From assembly GCF_051209875.1 (NCBI RefSeq), contig NZ_JBNTQY010000001.1:3410001-3474000 (forward strand): a DNA stretch of 64,000 nucleotides. The letters run 5' to 3'. Below the pieces are notes generated by a model that saw only the letters and a list, made by a program, of their open reading frames with translations, ran no database searches and was not told the origin of the DNA. This document shows, in pieces, positions 16,555-25,685 of the stretch. Each line of letters begins with the position of its first letter. The stretch's first letter is position 1. Source of the DNA: Emticicia sp051209875. Lineage in GTDB: Bacteria; Bacteroidota; Bacteroidia; Cytophagales; Spirosomataceae. The translations under genes and the position numbers were made by a program.

Positions 16555-18070
16555 CAATAATATGGAAATAATAACGGGTAATGACTACATTAATAGTCTT
16601 CGAAATCGACAATTAAAAGTTTATCTTTTTGGTGAATTAATAGATGATATTGTAGAGCATCCAATGATTCGTCCTTCGATCAATGCCGTTGCTGAAACAT
16701 TTGACTTGGCCAATTCAGAACCTGAGTTAGCTACTGCTATTTCTCCATTTACTGAAACACGAGTCAATCGTTTTCTGCATATTGCTCAAACAAAAGAAGA
16801 TGTGGTGCTACAAAATAAAATGCAAAGACGTTTGGGACAATTGACTGGTACTTGCTTTCAACGTTGTGTTGGGATGGATGCTTTCAATTCACTTTTTTCT
16901 ACCACTTTTGAAATTGATAAAAAGTATGCGACCGATTATCACCACAAATTCAAGGCTTTCATAGCAAAAATGCAAAGACAAAATTTGGTGATTGGTGGAG
17001 CAATGACTGATGTAAAAGGCGACCGTAGCCTTGCCCCACATCAACAAGCTGACCCTGATTTATTTGTGCATATTACCAAGCGTACTTCCGAAGGGGTCTA
17101 TATTACAGGAGCAAAAGCTCATCAAACGGGGTGTTTAAATTCACATTGGTTGCTTGTGATGCCAACCATTCGTTTGACAGAACAAGATAAAGAATATGCC
17201 ATTGTAGGTGCTATTCCGGTCGATGCTGAGGGAATTACCTATATTTATGGCCGTCAATCTTGCGATACACGCAGTATGGAAGGTGGCGATATTGATGTTG
17301 GAAATGCACAATATGGTGGTCAAGAAGCAATGGTAATTTTGGATAATGTTTTTATTCCCAATGAATTAATTTTTATGGATGGCGAGTTTGAATTTGCTTC
17401 CATGCTTGTCGAACGATTTACTTGCTATCATCGCCGTAGTTATGTTTGTAAAAGCGGTGTTGGTGATGTATTGATTGGAGCGGCTGCTACCATTGCTGAA
17501 TATAATGGTGCTGAAAAAGCCAGTCATATAAAAGACAAATTGATTGAGATGACTCACCTCAATGAAACCATTTATGCCACAGGAATTGCCGCTTCTTATC
17601 AATCAAAAGCTACGCTTTCGGGGGCATTTATTCCTGATGATATGTTGGCCAACGTATGTAAACATCATGTAACAAAAATGCCTTACGAAATAAGTCGTTT
17701 GGCTCAAGATTTAGCAGGTGGAATTGTTGTGACTTTACCATCAGAAAAAGATTTTAAAAGCGAAACAGTGGGTCATCTGCTTGATAAATATCTCAAAGGA
17801 AAAGCCGATGTGCCAACTGAATATCGCATTAGGATCCTTCGTTTGATTGAAAATATGACAATGGGACGCAATGCTGTTGGCTATTTGACTGAATCCATGC
17901 ACGGAGCAGGCAGTCCACAAGCACAAAGAATTCAGATTGCAAGACAAATGCAGTTAGATTTTAAGAAACAACTTGCAAAAACTTTGGCAGGTATCGATAA
18001 AAATCAAAAGAAAGTGCTTGTAAACGAAATAAGCGACTACTTTGGGAGAGTTTTTGATGTGAAAGTTTAA
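16547..18070 (+). CDS. 4-hydroxybutyryl-CoA dehydratase-like flavoprotein (AbfD/HpaB superfamily)
   Basis: A 507-residue acyl-CoA-dehydrogenase-fold flavoprotein. It matches the 4-hydroxyphenylacetate 3-hydroxylase / 4-hydroxybutyryl-CoA dehydratase superfamily along its length, with segments such as MTDVKGDRSLAPHQQADPD, AKAHQTGCLNSHW and ANVCKHHVTKMPYEISRLAQD. It keeps a Cys-x3-Cys (C103, C107; LTGTCFQRCVGMD) and a His/Cys pair (H295, C301; YHRRSYVCKSG), which correspond to the [4Fe-4S] ligands of the clostridial dehydratase. Those ligands argue for AbfD rather than a plain monooxygenase. The His-Cys spacing is one residue shorter than I recall for the clostridial enzyme. An alternative ATG is at 16562. 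It overlaps the hydrolase gene upstream. Confidence 0.82.
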   Translation: MNSNNMEIITGNDYINSLRNRQLKVYLFGELIDDIVEHPMIRPSINAVAETFDLANSEPELATAISPFTETRVNRFLHIAQTKEDVVLQNKMQRRLGQLTGTCFQRCVGMDAFNSLFSTTFEIDKKYATDYHHKFKAFIAKMQRQNLVIGGAMTDVKGDRSLAPHQQADPDLFVHITKRTSEGVYITGAKAHQTGCLNSHWLLVMPTIRLTEQDKEYAIVGAIPVDAEGITYIYGRQSCDTRSMEGGDIDVGNAQYGGQEAMVILDNVFIPNELIFMDGEFEFASMLVERFTCYHRRSYVCKSGVGDVLIGAAATIAEYNGAEKASHIKDKLIEMTHLNETIYATGIAASYQSKATLSGAFIPDDMLANVCKHHVTKMPYEISRLAQDLAGGIVVTLPSEKDFKSETVGHLLDKYLKGKADVPTEYRIRILRLIENMTMGRNAVGYLTESMHGAGSPQAQRIQIARQMQLDFKKQLAKTLAGIDKNQKKVLVNEISDYFGRVFDVKV

Positions 18071-18077
18071 CAAAATA

Positions 18078-18172
18078 GCCCCACCTTGAAAGTGAAGAGG
18101 GGGCAAAAAACAAATAATTTATTCTATCTCTTAAGCCCTCTCTTTCGGGGAGGGCTGGCTGGGGTTCTTTTT
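18078..18172. repeat. GC-rich intergenic repeat with two hairpins, likely terminator
   Basis: After the dehydratase gene, GCCCC (18078-18082) pairs with GGGGC (18100-18104), followed by A6. Then AGCCCTC (18134-18140) pairs with GAGGGCT (18150-18156), followed by GGCTGGGGTTC and T6. This GC content is unusual for the window. A related element with ACCCCTCTCCAACCCTCC is at 47405. It probably ends the CoA gene cluster. Confidence 0.6.
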
Positions 18173-18326
18173 TCTTCAAAATCCCTTCAAAAACTCCAAT
18201 TTTTAAGCTAATTTTGCCATTTGAAAATAAGCATTTGAAAATTTTGTTATTTGGAAAAGCACTTTTCTATAGAATAACCAAGGTTTTCATACATAATTTA
18301 TAATTCATCATTCATAATTCTTGGTA

Positions 18327-20975
18327 ATGACTTCGCACGAAATTCGTAAGGCTTTTTTAGATTTTTTTAAGAGTAAAGGACATTTAATTGTTCCTTCTGC
18401 ACCGCTTGTGGCAAAAAATGACCCAACCCTGATGTTCAATAATTCAGGAATGGCCCAGTTCAAAGATTTTTTCTTAGGAAATGGAACGCCACCTTCAAAA
18501 CGAATAGCAGATACACAAAAATGTCTTCGAGTGAGTGGTAAGCATAATGATTTGGAAGATGTTGGTTTTGATACTTATCACCATACCATGTTTGAAATGC
18601 TTGGAAACTGGTCATTTGGTGATTATTTTAAGAAAGAAGCTCTTGAATGGTCTTGGGAATTATTGACCGAAGTTTATAAACTTCCAAAAGACAGAATTTA
18701 TGTATCTGTTTTTGGAGGAGATGAGAAAGATGGCGTGCCTTTCGACCAAGAAGCTTATGATATTTGGAAATCGATGGTCAGCGAAGACCGCATTATCTTG
18801 GGCAATAAAAAAGATAATTTCTGGGAAATGGGCGATACTGGGCCTTGTGGGCCTTGTTCTGAAATCCATATAGATTTACGTGACCAAGCTGAAGTAGATA
18901 AAATTGGTGGAAAAGAATTGGTGAATAATGATCATCCACAAGTTGTCGAGATTTGGAACAACGTATTTATGCAGTTTGAGCGTAAAGCTGATAAATCATT
19001 GATTCCATTGCCAGCCAAACACGTTGATACAGGTATGGGCTTTGAGCGTCTTTGTATGGCGATTCAAGGCAAGAAATCAAATTATGACACTGATGTTTTT
19101 CAAAATACAATTCAAGTAATTGAACAAATGTCAGGTAAAAAATATGGCGAAAATGGCACACTTTCATCTAATAGCTACGTTGATGTAGCCATGCGTGTCA
19201 TTGCCGACCACCTTCGTGCGGTTGCTTTCACCATTGCTGATGGACAATTGCCTTCTAATGCCAAAGCGGGTTATGTTATCCGTCGTATTTTGCGTCGTGC
19301 TGTGCGTTATGGTTATTCATATTTAGGTTTCCACGAACCATTTATGAGCAAATTGGTTCCAGTTTTGGCCAACCAATTTGCCGATGTCTTCCCAGAATTA
19401 AAAGCTCAACAAGATTTTGTAACAAGAGTAGTTGAAGAAGAAGAAAAATCGTTTTTAAGAACTTTGGAAACAGGTTTGAGAAAATTGGATGACATTTTCG
19501 AACAAACAAAAGCCGCTCAACTCTCAACAATTTCGGGAGAAATCGTATTTGAATTATCAGATACTTTTGGTTTTCCATCTGATTTGACTGCTTTGATTGC
19601 TCGTGAAAAAGGTTTGAAAATTGATGAGGAAGGCTTCCAAAAAGCATTACAAGAACAAAAAGAACGTTCGAGAAAAGATTCGGCTAAAGAAGCAACTGAT
19701 TGGGTTGAATTAAATGAAGGGAATGATTTTGAATTTGTTGGGTATGATGAGGTTTCTTGTGAAGCACAAATTTTAAAATATCGTAAAGTAAAAACCAAAG
19801 CTGGCGAAGAATACCACATTGTACTTGATCGTACGCCTTTTTATGCAGAAATGGGTGGACAAGTGGGCGATACAGGGCATCTTTCAATCGGTAATCATTC
19901 GGTCAACATCAAGGATACGAAGAAAGAAAACGATCTTTTCATTCATATTTCAACTGATAAAAACTTAGACGAAATTCTTCAAAATGCAACTACGGTTGTT
20001 GCTCATATTGAAGAAGATCGTCGTGATAAAATCAGAACCAACCACACCGTTACTCACTTAATGTTGGCGGCAATGCGTAAAGTTTTGGGCACGCACATTG
20101 TTCAAAAAGGTTCTTACCAAGATGATACCGTGACTCGTTTTGACTTTTCACATTTTGCTAAAGTTACTGACGAAGAATTAGGCAAAATTGAAGATATAGT
20201 CAATGAAAAAATTCGTGAAAATATTCCTTTAGAAACTAAAGTAAATATTCCGATTGCCGATGCGATTGCTTTAGGAGCAACAGCAACTTTTGGTGAAAAA
20301 TATGGGGATTTTGTAAGAGTTGTCATTTTTGACCCTACATTCTCAGTTGAACTTTGTGGTGGAACGCACGCTTCTTCAACAGGGAAAATTGGTTTGTTCA
20401 AATTCATTTCCGAAGGTTCGGTTGCCGCAGGTGTTCGTCGTGTAGAGGCTATTACGGGTGGCAAAGCGATTGCTGTTATCAATGAACAGTTATCAATAAA
20501 TACGCAATTAAAAGAAGTTCTCAGAAACAACGATTTAGTAAAAGCAGTAGAAAATCTCTTAGCCGAAAAAGCGGCTCTACAGAAAAAAGTCGAGGCTTTA
20601 GAAAACGAAAAATTACAAGAATTAAAGAATGAATTAGCAAAAACTGCTCAAAATATCAACGGTGTAAATGTAATTACGGCAAAAGTAAGTGTTCCATCGG
20701 CTGATGCCTTGAAACAACTTTGTTTTGATTTAAAAAACAAATTGAATAGTTTCTACGGTGTTTTAGGGGCAGAAATAGGTGGGAAACCACAAATTGCTGT
20801 AATCATTGATGAAACTGTCATGAAAGATAAAAACTTACATGCAGGAAATATCGTTAAGGAACTGGCCAAAGAAATGAAAGGCGGCGGAGGAGGCCAACCT
20901 TATTTTGCCACCGCTGGGGGCAGCGACCTGAGTGGACTTGAAAGAGCCATTGACAAAGGGAAAAGTTTTATTTAA
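18327..20975 (+). CDS. alaS: Alanine--tRNA ligase
   Basis: Class II synthetase of 882 residues that charges tRNA(Ala) and edits mischarged Ser/Gly. In order it has the catalytic domain (NSGMAQFKDFFLGNGTPP; HHTMFEMLGNWSFGDYFKKE), the tRNA-recognition domain, the editing domain with zinc-type motif HTVTHLMLAAMRKVLG and ELCGGTHASSTG, and the C-terminal DHHA1 domain with GGGGGGQPYFATAGG-like Gly-rich segment. The ATG at 18327 is chosen over an in-frame TTG at 18321. Length and domain order are normal. Confidence 0.97.
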   Translation: MTSHEIRKAFLDFFKSKGHLIVPSAPLVAKNDPTLMFNNSGMAQFKDFFLGNGTPPSKRIADTQKCLRVSGKHNDLEDVGFDTYHHTMFEMLGNWSFGDYFKKEALEWSWELLTEVYKLPKDRIYVSVFGGDEKDGVPFDQEAYDIWKSMVSEDRIILGNKKDNFWEMGDTGPCGPCSEIHIDLRDQAEVDKIGGKELVNNDHPQVVEIWNNVFMQFERKADKSLIPLPAKHVDTGMGFERLCMAIQGKKSNYDTDVFQNTIQVIEQMSGKKYGENGTLSSNSYVDVAMRVIADHLRAVAFTIADGQLPSNAKAGYVIRRILRRAVRYGYSYLGFHEPFMSKLVPVLANQFADVFPELKAQQDFVTRVVEEEEKSFLRTLETGLRKLDDIFEQTKAAQLSTISGEIVFELSDTFGFPSDLTALIAREKGLKIDEEGFQKALQEQKERSRKDSAKEATDWVELNEGNDFEFVGYDEVSCEAQILKYRKVKTKAGEEYHIVLDRTPFYAEMGGQVGDTGHLSIGNHSVNIKDTKKENDLFIHISTDKNLDEILQNATTVVAHIEEDRRDKIRTNHTVTHLMLAAMRKVLGTHIVQKGSYQDDTVTRFDFSHFAKVTDEELGKIEDIVNEKIRENIPLETKVNIPIADAIALGATATFGEKYGDFVRVVIFDPTFSVELCGGTHASSTGKIGLFKFISEGSVAAGVRRVEAITGGKAIAVINEQLSINTQLKEVLRNNDLVKAVENLLAEKAALQKKVEALENEKLQELKNELAKTAQNINGVNVITAKVSVPSADALKQLCFDLKNKLNSFYGVLGAEIGGKPQIAVIIDETVMKDKNLHAGNIVKELAKEMKGGGGGQPYFATAGGSDLSGLERAIDKGKSFI

Positions 20976-20982
20976 TATTGTG

Positions 20983-21009
20983 GGGCGAACAAAATGTTCG
21001 CCCTTTTTT
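20983..21009 (+). terminator. Intrinsic terminator of alaS
   Basis: GGGCGAAC (20983-20990) and GTTCGCCC (20996-21003) pair perfectly around AAAAT and are followed by T6. This is a textbook Rho-independent terminator on the plus strand, 8 bp after the alaS stop codon. Confidence 0.92.
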
Positions 21010-21028
21010 ATAAACAATCCCTAAACCT

Positions 21029-21748
21029 ATGACCTTCGACCAAATCATCAACGCCCGTCGTTCAGTAAGAATATATGACGAAAATGCTCAATTTGACAGC
21101 AAAATAGTTACCAAAAGCTTGGAAAGAGCTGTTCTTTCTGCCAATAGTTCAAATATGCAGCTTTGGGAGTTTTATCAAGTTTCAAATGAAGATAAGAAAA
21201 AAGCAGTTGTAAAAGCTTGTATGCACCAATCTGCAGCCCGAACTGCTTCGGAATTAATTATCTTCGTCACTCGCCAAGACAAATGGAAAGAACGAGCCAG
21301 ATGGAATTTGGCAAATATGCAAAAGCAATTTGAAGGAAAGACGCTTACTGGGAAAGATAAACGAGCATTAAACTATTATAAAAAATTAATGCCTTTATTT
21401 TATACCAATGACTTTTTGGGTATTGCCACCTTGATTAGATTTGGCATAGTTGCGTATCATACTATTATTAATAAGCCCATAATTCACCTCGTTTCACATG
21501 CCGACCAGCGTGTTTCACTACATAAATCATGTGCATTAGCTGCACAAACTTTTATGCTAAGTATGAAATCTGAAGGCTATGATACTTGCCCAATGGAGGG
21601 TTTTGACGAAAGAATGATTAAAAAAATATTGCATTTACCAGCCAATGCTGAGATTTGTATGGTAATGGCCTGTGGAATTGGCAAACCCGAAGGTATTTAT
21701 TCATCACGCACCCGAGTTGATAATTCTGAAGTCATTTTTCGCATTTAA
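21029..21748 (+). CDS. Nitroreductase family protein
   Basis: A 239-residue FMN-dependent oxidoreductase fold. The N-terminus has the FMN-binding signature (INARRSVRIYDENA; ANSSNMQLWEFYQV), and the C-terminus has the CALAAQTFMLSMKSEGYDTCPMEGFDE segment in which the flavin and substrate are bound. It is expected to reduce nitro compounds, quinones or similar with NAD(P)H; the natural substrate is unknown. The gene starts only 20 bp after the alaS terminator, so it has its own promoter close by or is reached by read-through. Confidence 0.88.
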   Translation: MTFDQIINARRSVRIYDENAQFDSKIVTKSLERAVLSANSSNMQLWEFYQVSNEDKKKAVVKACMHQSAARTASELIIFVTRQDKWKERARWNLANMQKQFEGKTLTGKDKRALNYYKKLMPLFYTNDFLGIATLIRFGIVAYHTIINKPIIHLVSHADQRVSLHKSCALAAQTFMLSMKSEGYDTCPMEGFDERMIKKILHLPANAEICMVMACGIGKPEGIYSSRTRVDNSEVIFRI

Positions 21749-21826
21749 AATGTACCGTTTACTAATTTTATTTTAAAACAAATAGCTGATTATCAATAAT
21801 TTACAAAAACAATAATTGTCGAATGT

Positions 21827-21909
21827 TAGGGATTGCTTTATACAAACAAAATAATCTTTCGTGCCAGACGTTTTCATTAGCTGTCCGATCATTTTTTGTA
21901 TAAACCCTA
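21827..21909. repeat. Long inverted repeat upstream of the HAD hydrolase gene
   Basis: TTTATACAAA (21837-21846) and TTTGTATAAA (21895-21904) pair perfectly, and flanking TAGGG (21827-21831) and CCCTA (21905-21909) extend the stem after a 5-base bulge. The 48-base loop contains GCCAGACG and GTCCG. It ends 12 bp before the ATG at 21922. It could be a structured leader or a remnant of a small mobile element. Confidence 0.5.
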
Positions 21910-21921
21910 CTAACTTACTGT

Positions 21922-22542
21922 ATGAAATTCAAAGCCGTAATTTTCGACTTCGGAAACGTTATTATTAACATTGAATTAAAACGTATTTATCAAGCTTTTG
22001 CTCAATTTACTTCCAAAAGCGAAGCTTATATTGAAAAGCAAATTACTGATAATCAACTATTTAGACGTTATGAGTCTGGTCAATTTACCGATGATGAGTT
22101 TCGTGAAATTATCAGACAAACACTTGGGTTTCCTCTGAGTGATATTGAAGTGGACAAAGCTTGGAATGCCATATTATTAGATATTCCTACTGAAAGAATT
22201 GCTTTAATAAAAAAAATTCGTCAAAATTATCCAGTATATCTATTGAGCAATACCAACAATATTCACATCAAAGCCTCCAATGATTATTTACGAAAAGCCC
22301 ATAACATTAGTCACCTCGACCAGCTTTTCGACCAACTTTTTCTTTCTTATGAAATGGGTATGTGGAAACCCGATGCTGAAATTTATCATTACGTACTTAA
22401 AAAACTAAAATTGCAACCGCATGAAGTTTTGTTTTTGGATGACAATCAAAAAAATATTGAATCAGCAAATGCTATTGGCATCCAAACAATTTTAGTAGAA
22501 CCACCAACTTCTATCTTAGAATATTGTAAAAACATATTTTAA
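21922..22542 (+). CDS. HAD-superfamily hydrolase (subfamily IA)
   Basis: A 206-residue phosphatase-like enzyme. Motif I is VIFDFGNVIIN, with the first Asp as nucleophile; the second Asp of the DxD pattern is replaced by Gly (DFG), as in the epoxide-hydrolase-N/YihX-type HAD proteins. Motif II is LLSNTNN, motif III has Lys in GMWKPDAEIYHYVL, and motif IV is LFLDDNQKNIESA. A helical cap sits between motifs I and II. YihX-like sugar-phosphate phosphatase activity is plausible but unproven. Confidence 0.88.
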   Translation: MKFKAVIFDFGNVIINIELKRIYQAFAQFTSKSEAYIEKQITDNQLFRRYESGQFTDDEFREIIRQTLGFPLSDIEVDKAWNAILLDIPTERIALIKKIRQNYPVYLLSNTNNIHIKASNDYLRKAHNISHLDQLFDQLFLSYEMGMWKPDAEIYHYVLKKLKLQPHEVLFLDDNQKNIESANAIGIQTILVEPPTSILEYCKNIF

Positions 22543-22573
22543 GTAGTTACTTTGTGGCTTACAATAAATTAAC

Positions 22574-23728
22574 ATGAATCAAAATCGTACTCTCCTTATA
22601 CAAATTGCTTTATTCGTCGTCACACTCTTAACTACCACCATTACAGGTGCAGAATGGATTTTTGGAAGACCTTTCTTTTTTGGTGAAACACCATTAGGTT
22701 GGCAGGAGTTCTTTGAAGGTTTTAAATATTCTATTCCTTTTTTGGGCGTACTCACCATCCATGAATTTGGACATTATTTTGTTGCAAAAAAACACAAAAC
22801 AGAAGTAACACTCCCCTATTATATTCCTTTATGGATAGGCGGATTATCTTCTACCTTCGGCACTTTAGGAGCATTCATACGTATCAAAGAAAGAATTCAA
22901 TCTCGTGTAAAATATTTTGATATTGGTATTGCAGGACCTTTGGCTGGTTTTGTGGCGGCTTTGTTTGTACTTTGGTATGGCTTCACACATTTGCCTAATC
23001 TTGATTACGTATTTAATCTTTTTCCTATATTCAAACAATATGGAAACGACTATGGGAAGTTTCTTGAAACAACTCCAGATTATATTTCTATCAAGTTAGG
23101 AGATAGCCTGCTTTTTAATTTTTTTGAACAATATGTAGCCACTGGTGAACTTCCTCACCCCTACCTTTATACCAATTATCCAATCATTTTTGCTGGTTAT
23201 TTATCGCTATTCTTTACTGCATTAAACCTTTTCCCAGTTGGACAATTAGATGGCGGACATATTCTGTACGGACTGATTGGCGACCGAGCTTTTAATATTG
23301 TTTCGCCAATTTTATTTTCAATTTTTGTGTTTTATGCGGGCTTAGGATTTTTCAATGCTCATGAATTTACGACAACTGACACAAAAGCATATTTAGAATT
23401 AGTAGGTAAATTTATACTTTTCATCGGTTTCAATTATTTATGTTTCTCACGAATTACTGAAAATCAAATAAGTAATTGGCTTATTGCACTCTCAGTTGTT
23501 GCGATTCAGCTAATAATCTCGTATTTTTACCCAACAATTGAAGGATATTCAGGATTTTTAGCTTTTGGTTTAATGATTGGGCGTTTCTTGGGTGTTTATC
23601 ACCCTCCTACCTACGACCGTCAACCTTTATCACTTGAAAGGAAAGTTTTAGGTTGGCTGGCACTAATCATCTTTATTTTATGCTTTAGTCCGAAACCTTT
23701 TGTAATTATTCAGAATCTTCCGAATTAA
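22574..23728 (+). CDS. Site-2-protease-family intramembrane metalloprotease (M50)
   Basis: A 384-residue polytopic membrane protein. The zinc motif HEFGH is in LTIHEFGHYFVAKKHK (about residues 62-66) and the second metal segment is FPVGQLDGGHILYG, with Asp as third ligand. About eight membrane helices are predicted. There is no PDZ domain between the motifs, so it is the compact type rather than RseP. Such proteases cut membrane-bound substrates such as anti-sigma factors; the substrate here is unknown. Its start is 31 bp after the HAD gene, suggesting co-transcription. Confidence 0.9.
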   Translation: MNQNRTLLIQIALFVVTLLTTTITGAEWIFGRPFFFGETPLGWQEFFEGFKYSIPFLGVLTIHEFGHYFVAKKHKTEVTLPYYIPLWIGGLSSTFGTLGAFIRIKERIQSRVKYFDIGIAGPLAGFVAALFVLWYGFTHLPNLDYVFNLFPIFKQYGNDYGKFLETTPDYISIKLGDSLLFNFFEQYVATGELPHPYLYTNYPIIFAGYLSLFFTALNLFPVGQLDGGHILYGLIGDRAFNIVSPILFSIFVFYAGLGFFNAHEFTTTDTKAYLELVGKFILFIGFNYLCFSRITENQISNWLIALSVVAIQLIISYFYPTIEGYSGFLAFGLMIGRFLGVYHPPTYDRQPLSLERKVLGWLALIIFILCFSPKPFVIIQNLPN

Positions 23729-23839
23729 GATTTCGATATTTATTTGATTATTGGATTTTTACATTTTTAATCATTTCATTCACGCAATTTCTTTTGAAAA
23801 TTATTATTCGTAAATCGTCATTCATAAATCGTTGTTCCA

Positions 23840-24412
23840 ATGTTAAACTGGCTACTAAAAATTTGCTTTAAATTATCAGGTTGGAAAATCGTTAGTAATT
23901 TACCCCCAGATTTAAAGAAAGCTATATTTGCAGTAAGTCCGCATAACCGTACTGCCGATTTCTTTGTTGGCATTTGCACTCGTCCTACTTTAGGACTCAA
24001 TATAGGTTATTTAGGTAAAGAAGAACTCTTTCGTCCTCCTTTTGGCTGGATTTTTAAACGCTTAGGAGGTACGCCTGTTTATCGCACCAAAAGCACTAAT
24101 TTTGTTCAGCAAGTAGCCGAAACTTTCAATAAGCATGAGAGACTTTTGGTAGCTCTTGCACCCGAAGGAACTCGTAAAAATGTAAGTAAGCTCAAAACTG
24201 GGTTTTATTACATGGCTTATTCGGCCAAAGTTCCCATCTATATGGTGGGTTTCGACTATCCACGTAAATCGGTTATTATAGCCGAGCCATTTGATCCATC
24301 AGGAGATTTTGAAAAGGATATGCTCAAATATTTTGTTCCTTTTTTTGAAACAATTGGTGGTTTTAAAAAAGACTGGATAAAAAATTATAAAGCAGGAAAA
24401 TTTGATGAATAA
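23840..24412 (+). CDS. 1-acyl-sn-glycerol-3-phosphate acyltransferase-like protein (PlsC fold)
   Basis: A 190-residue glycerophospholipid acyltransferase. The catalytic HX4D motif is in SPHNRTADFFVG, the substrate motif is APEGTRKN, and the middle motif is RLGGTPVYR. These fit the PlsC/LPLAT family, which acylates lysophosphatidic acid or similar lysolipids at the inner membrane. It is shorter than the usual PlsC (about 240) and has no strong N-terminal helix beyond MLNWLLKICFKLSG. Confidence 0.85.
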   Translation: MLNWLLKICFKLSGWKIVSNLPPDLKKAIFAVSPHNRTADFFVGICTRPTLGLNIGYLGKEELFRPPFGWIFKRLGGTPVYRTKSTNFVQQVAETFNKHERLLVALAPEGTRKNVSKLKTGFYYMAYSAKVPIYMVGFDYPRKSVIIAEPFDPSGDFEKDMLKYFVPFFETIGGFKKDWIKNYKAGKFDE

Positions 24413-24503
24413 ATAAGAGAAGTCTTAAATTTGTCAAGCAAATAATTAATAATTTAAGTTTGAAGAGATTATTATTTCTCTCAAAGAATTCGAAATAATT
24501 AGA

Positions 24504-25682
24504 ATGAAAAAACAAACCAAATCTATAAGAATACAAACCAAACGCTCTCAATATAGAGAACATTCTACCCCTCTTTTTTTGACAAGTAGTTTTTGTTTTG
24601 ATGATGCCGAGCAAGGAAAAGCTCTTTTTGACGAATCACTTGAAGGCAATATTTACACCCGTTTTTCAAATCCATCAGTACAAGAGTTTGTTGATAAAGT
24701 TTGTATGCTCGAAAATTGTGAAGAAGGCATTGCTACTGCTACAGGTATGGCAGCAGTCTTTGCAGGCTTTGCTGCACACCTCAAAGCGGGCGATCATGTA
24801 GTTGCTTCAAGAGCATTGTTTGGTTCCGCTCATCAAATATTGACACAAATATTATCTAAATGGGGAATTACACATACTTATTTAGATGCGACAGCTCCAG
24901 AAAGTGATTGGGAAGCGGCCATTCAGCCTCATACCAAAATGATTTATTTGGAAACTCCTTCCAATCCAGGTTTAGAATTAGTCGATATGGCGATGATTGG
25001 GAGAATAGCTAAAAAACATCACTTGATATATTATGTAGATAATTGTTTTGCTACACCAATCATTCATACCCCAACGGATTATGGTGCAAATTTGATTGTC
25101 CATTCAGCCACCAAATTTATGGATGGTCAGGGACGAGTCTTAGGTGGAATCATCACTGGTACTAAAGAATTGATTGCACCGATTAGATTTTTCTGTCGTC
25201 ATACTGGGCCTTCAATGTCTCCATTTAATGCTTGGGTTTTATCGAAAAGTTTGGAAACACTTGAAATCAGAATGCAACGCCATTGTGAAAATGCTTTAAA
25301 ATTAGCCAAAGCATTAGAAAAAATGGAAGGAGTAAAAAATGTAAAATATCCTCATTTACCTTCACATCCTCAATATGCCTTAGCTAAAAAGCAAATGGCG
25401 GCTGGTGGAGCAATGGTTACCTTTGAATTAGAAGGTGGTTTTGAGAGAGTTAATCGCTTTACTCAACTATTAAAAATTGCCTCAAATTCATCAAATTTGG
25501 GTGATTCACGTACAATTATAACGAACCCGAATACAACAACACATTCAAAATTACCAAAAGAAGATAAAGCTAAATTAGGTATCACAGAAGGTTTGATTCG
25601 TACCTCGGTGGGTTTAGAGGATATTGGAGATTTAATTGCAGATTTCAAACAAGCAGCAAAAAAATCAATTGTGAATGCATGA
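24504..25682 (+). CDS. metZ: O-succinylhomoserine sulfhydrylase-like PLP enzyme
   Basis: A 392-residue Cys/Met-metabolism PLP enzyme, expected to make homocysteine from activated homoserine and sulfide. The PLP Lys lies in VHSATKFMDGQGRVLGG, and the phosphate loop is ATGMAAVFAGFAAHLKAGDH. The segment SNLGDSRTIITNPNTTTHSK and the DGQGRV wording resemble MetZ rather than cystathionine gamma-synthase. Direct sulfhydrylation versus other gamma-replacement cannot be fixed by eye. It stands alone with repeat sequence downstream. Confidence 0.88.
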   Translation: MKKQTKSIRIQTKRSQYREHSTPLFLTSSFCFDDAEQGKALFDESLEGNIYTRFSNPSVQEFVDKVCMLENCEEGIATATGMAAVFAGFAAHLKAGDHVVASRALFGSAHQILTQILSKWGITHTYLDATAPESDWEAAIQPHTKMIYLETPSNPGLELVDMAMIGRIAKKHHLIYYVDNCFATPIIHTPTDYGANLIVHSATKFMDGQGRVLGGIITGTKELIAPIRFFCRHTGPSMSPFNAWVLSKSLETLEIRMQRHCENALKLAKALEKMEGVKNVKYPHLPSHPQYALAKKQMAAGGAMVTFELEGGFERVNRFTQLLKIASNSSNLGDSRTIITNPNTTTHSKLPKEDKAKLGITEGLIRTSVGLEDIGDLIADFKQAAKKSIVNA

Positions 25683-25685
25683 TTT

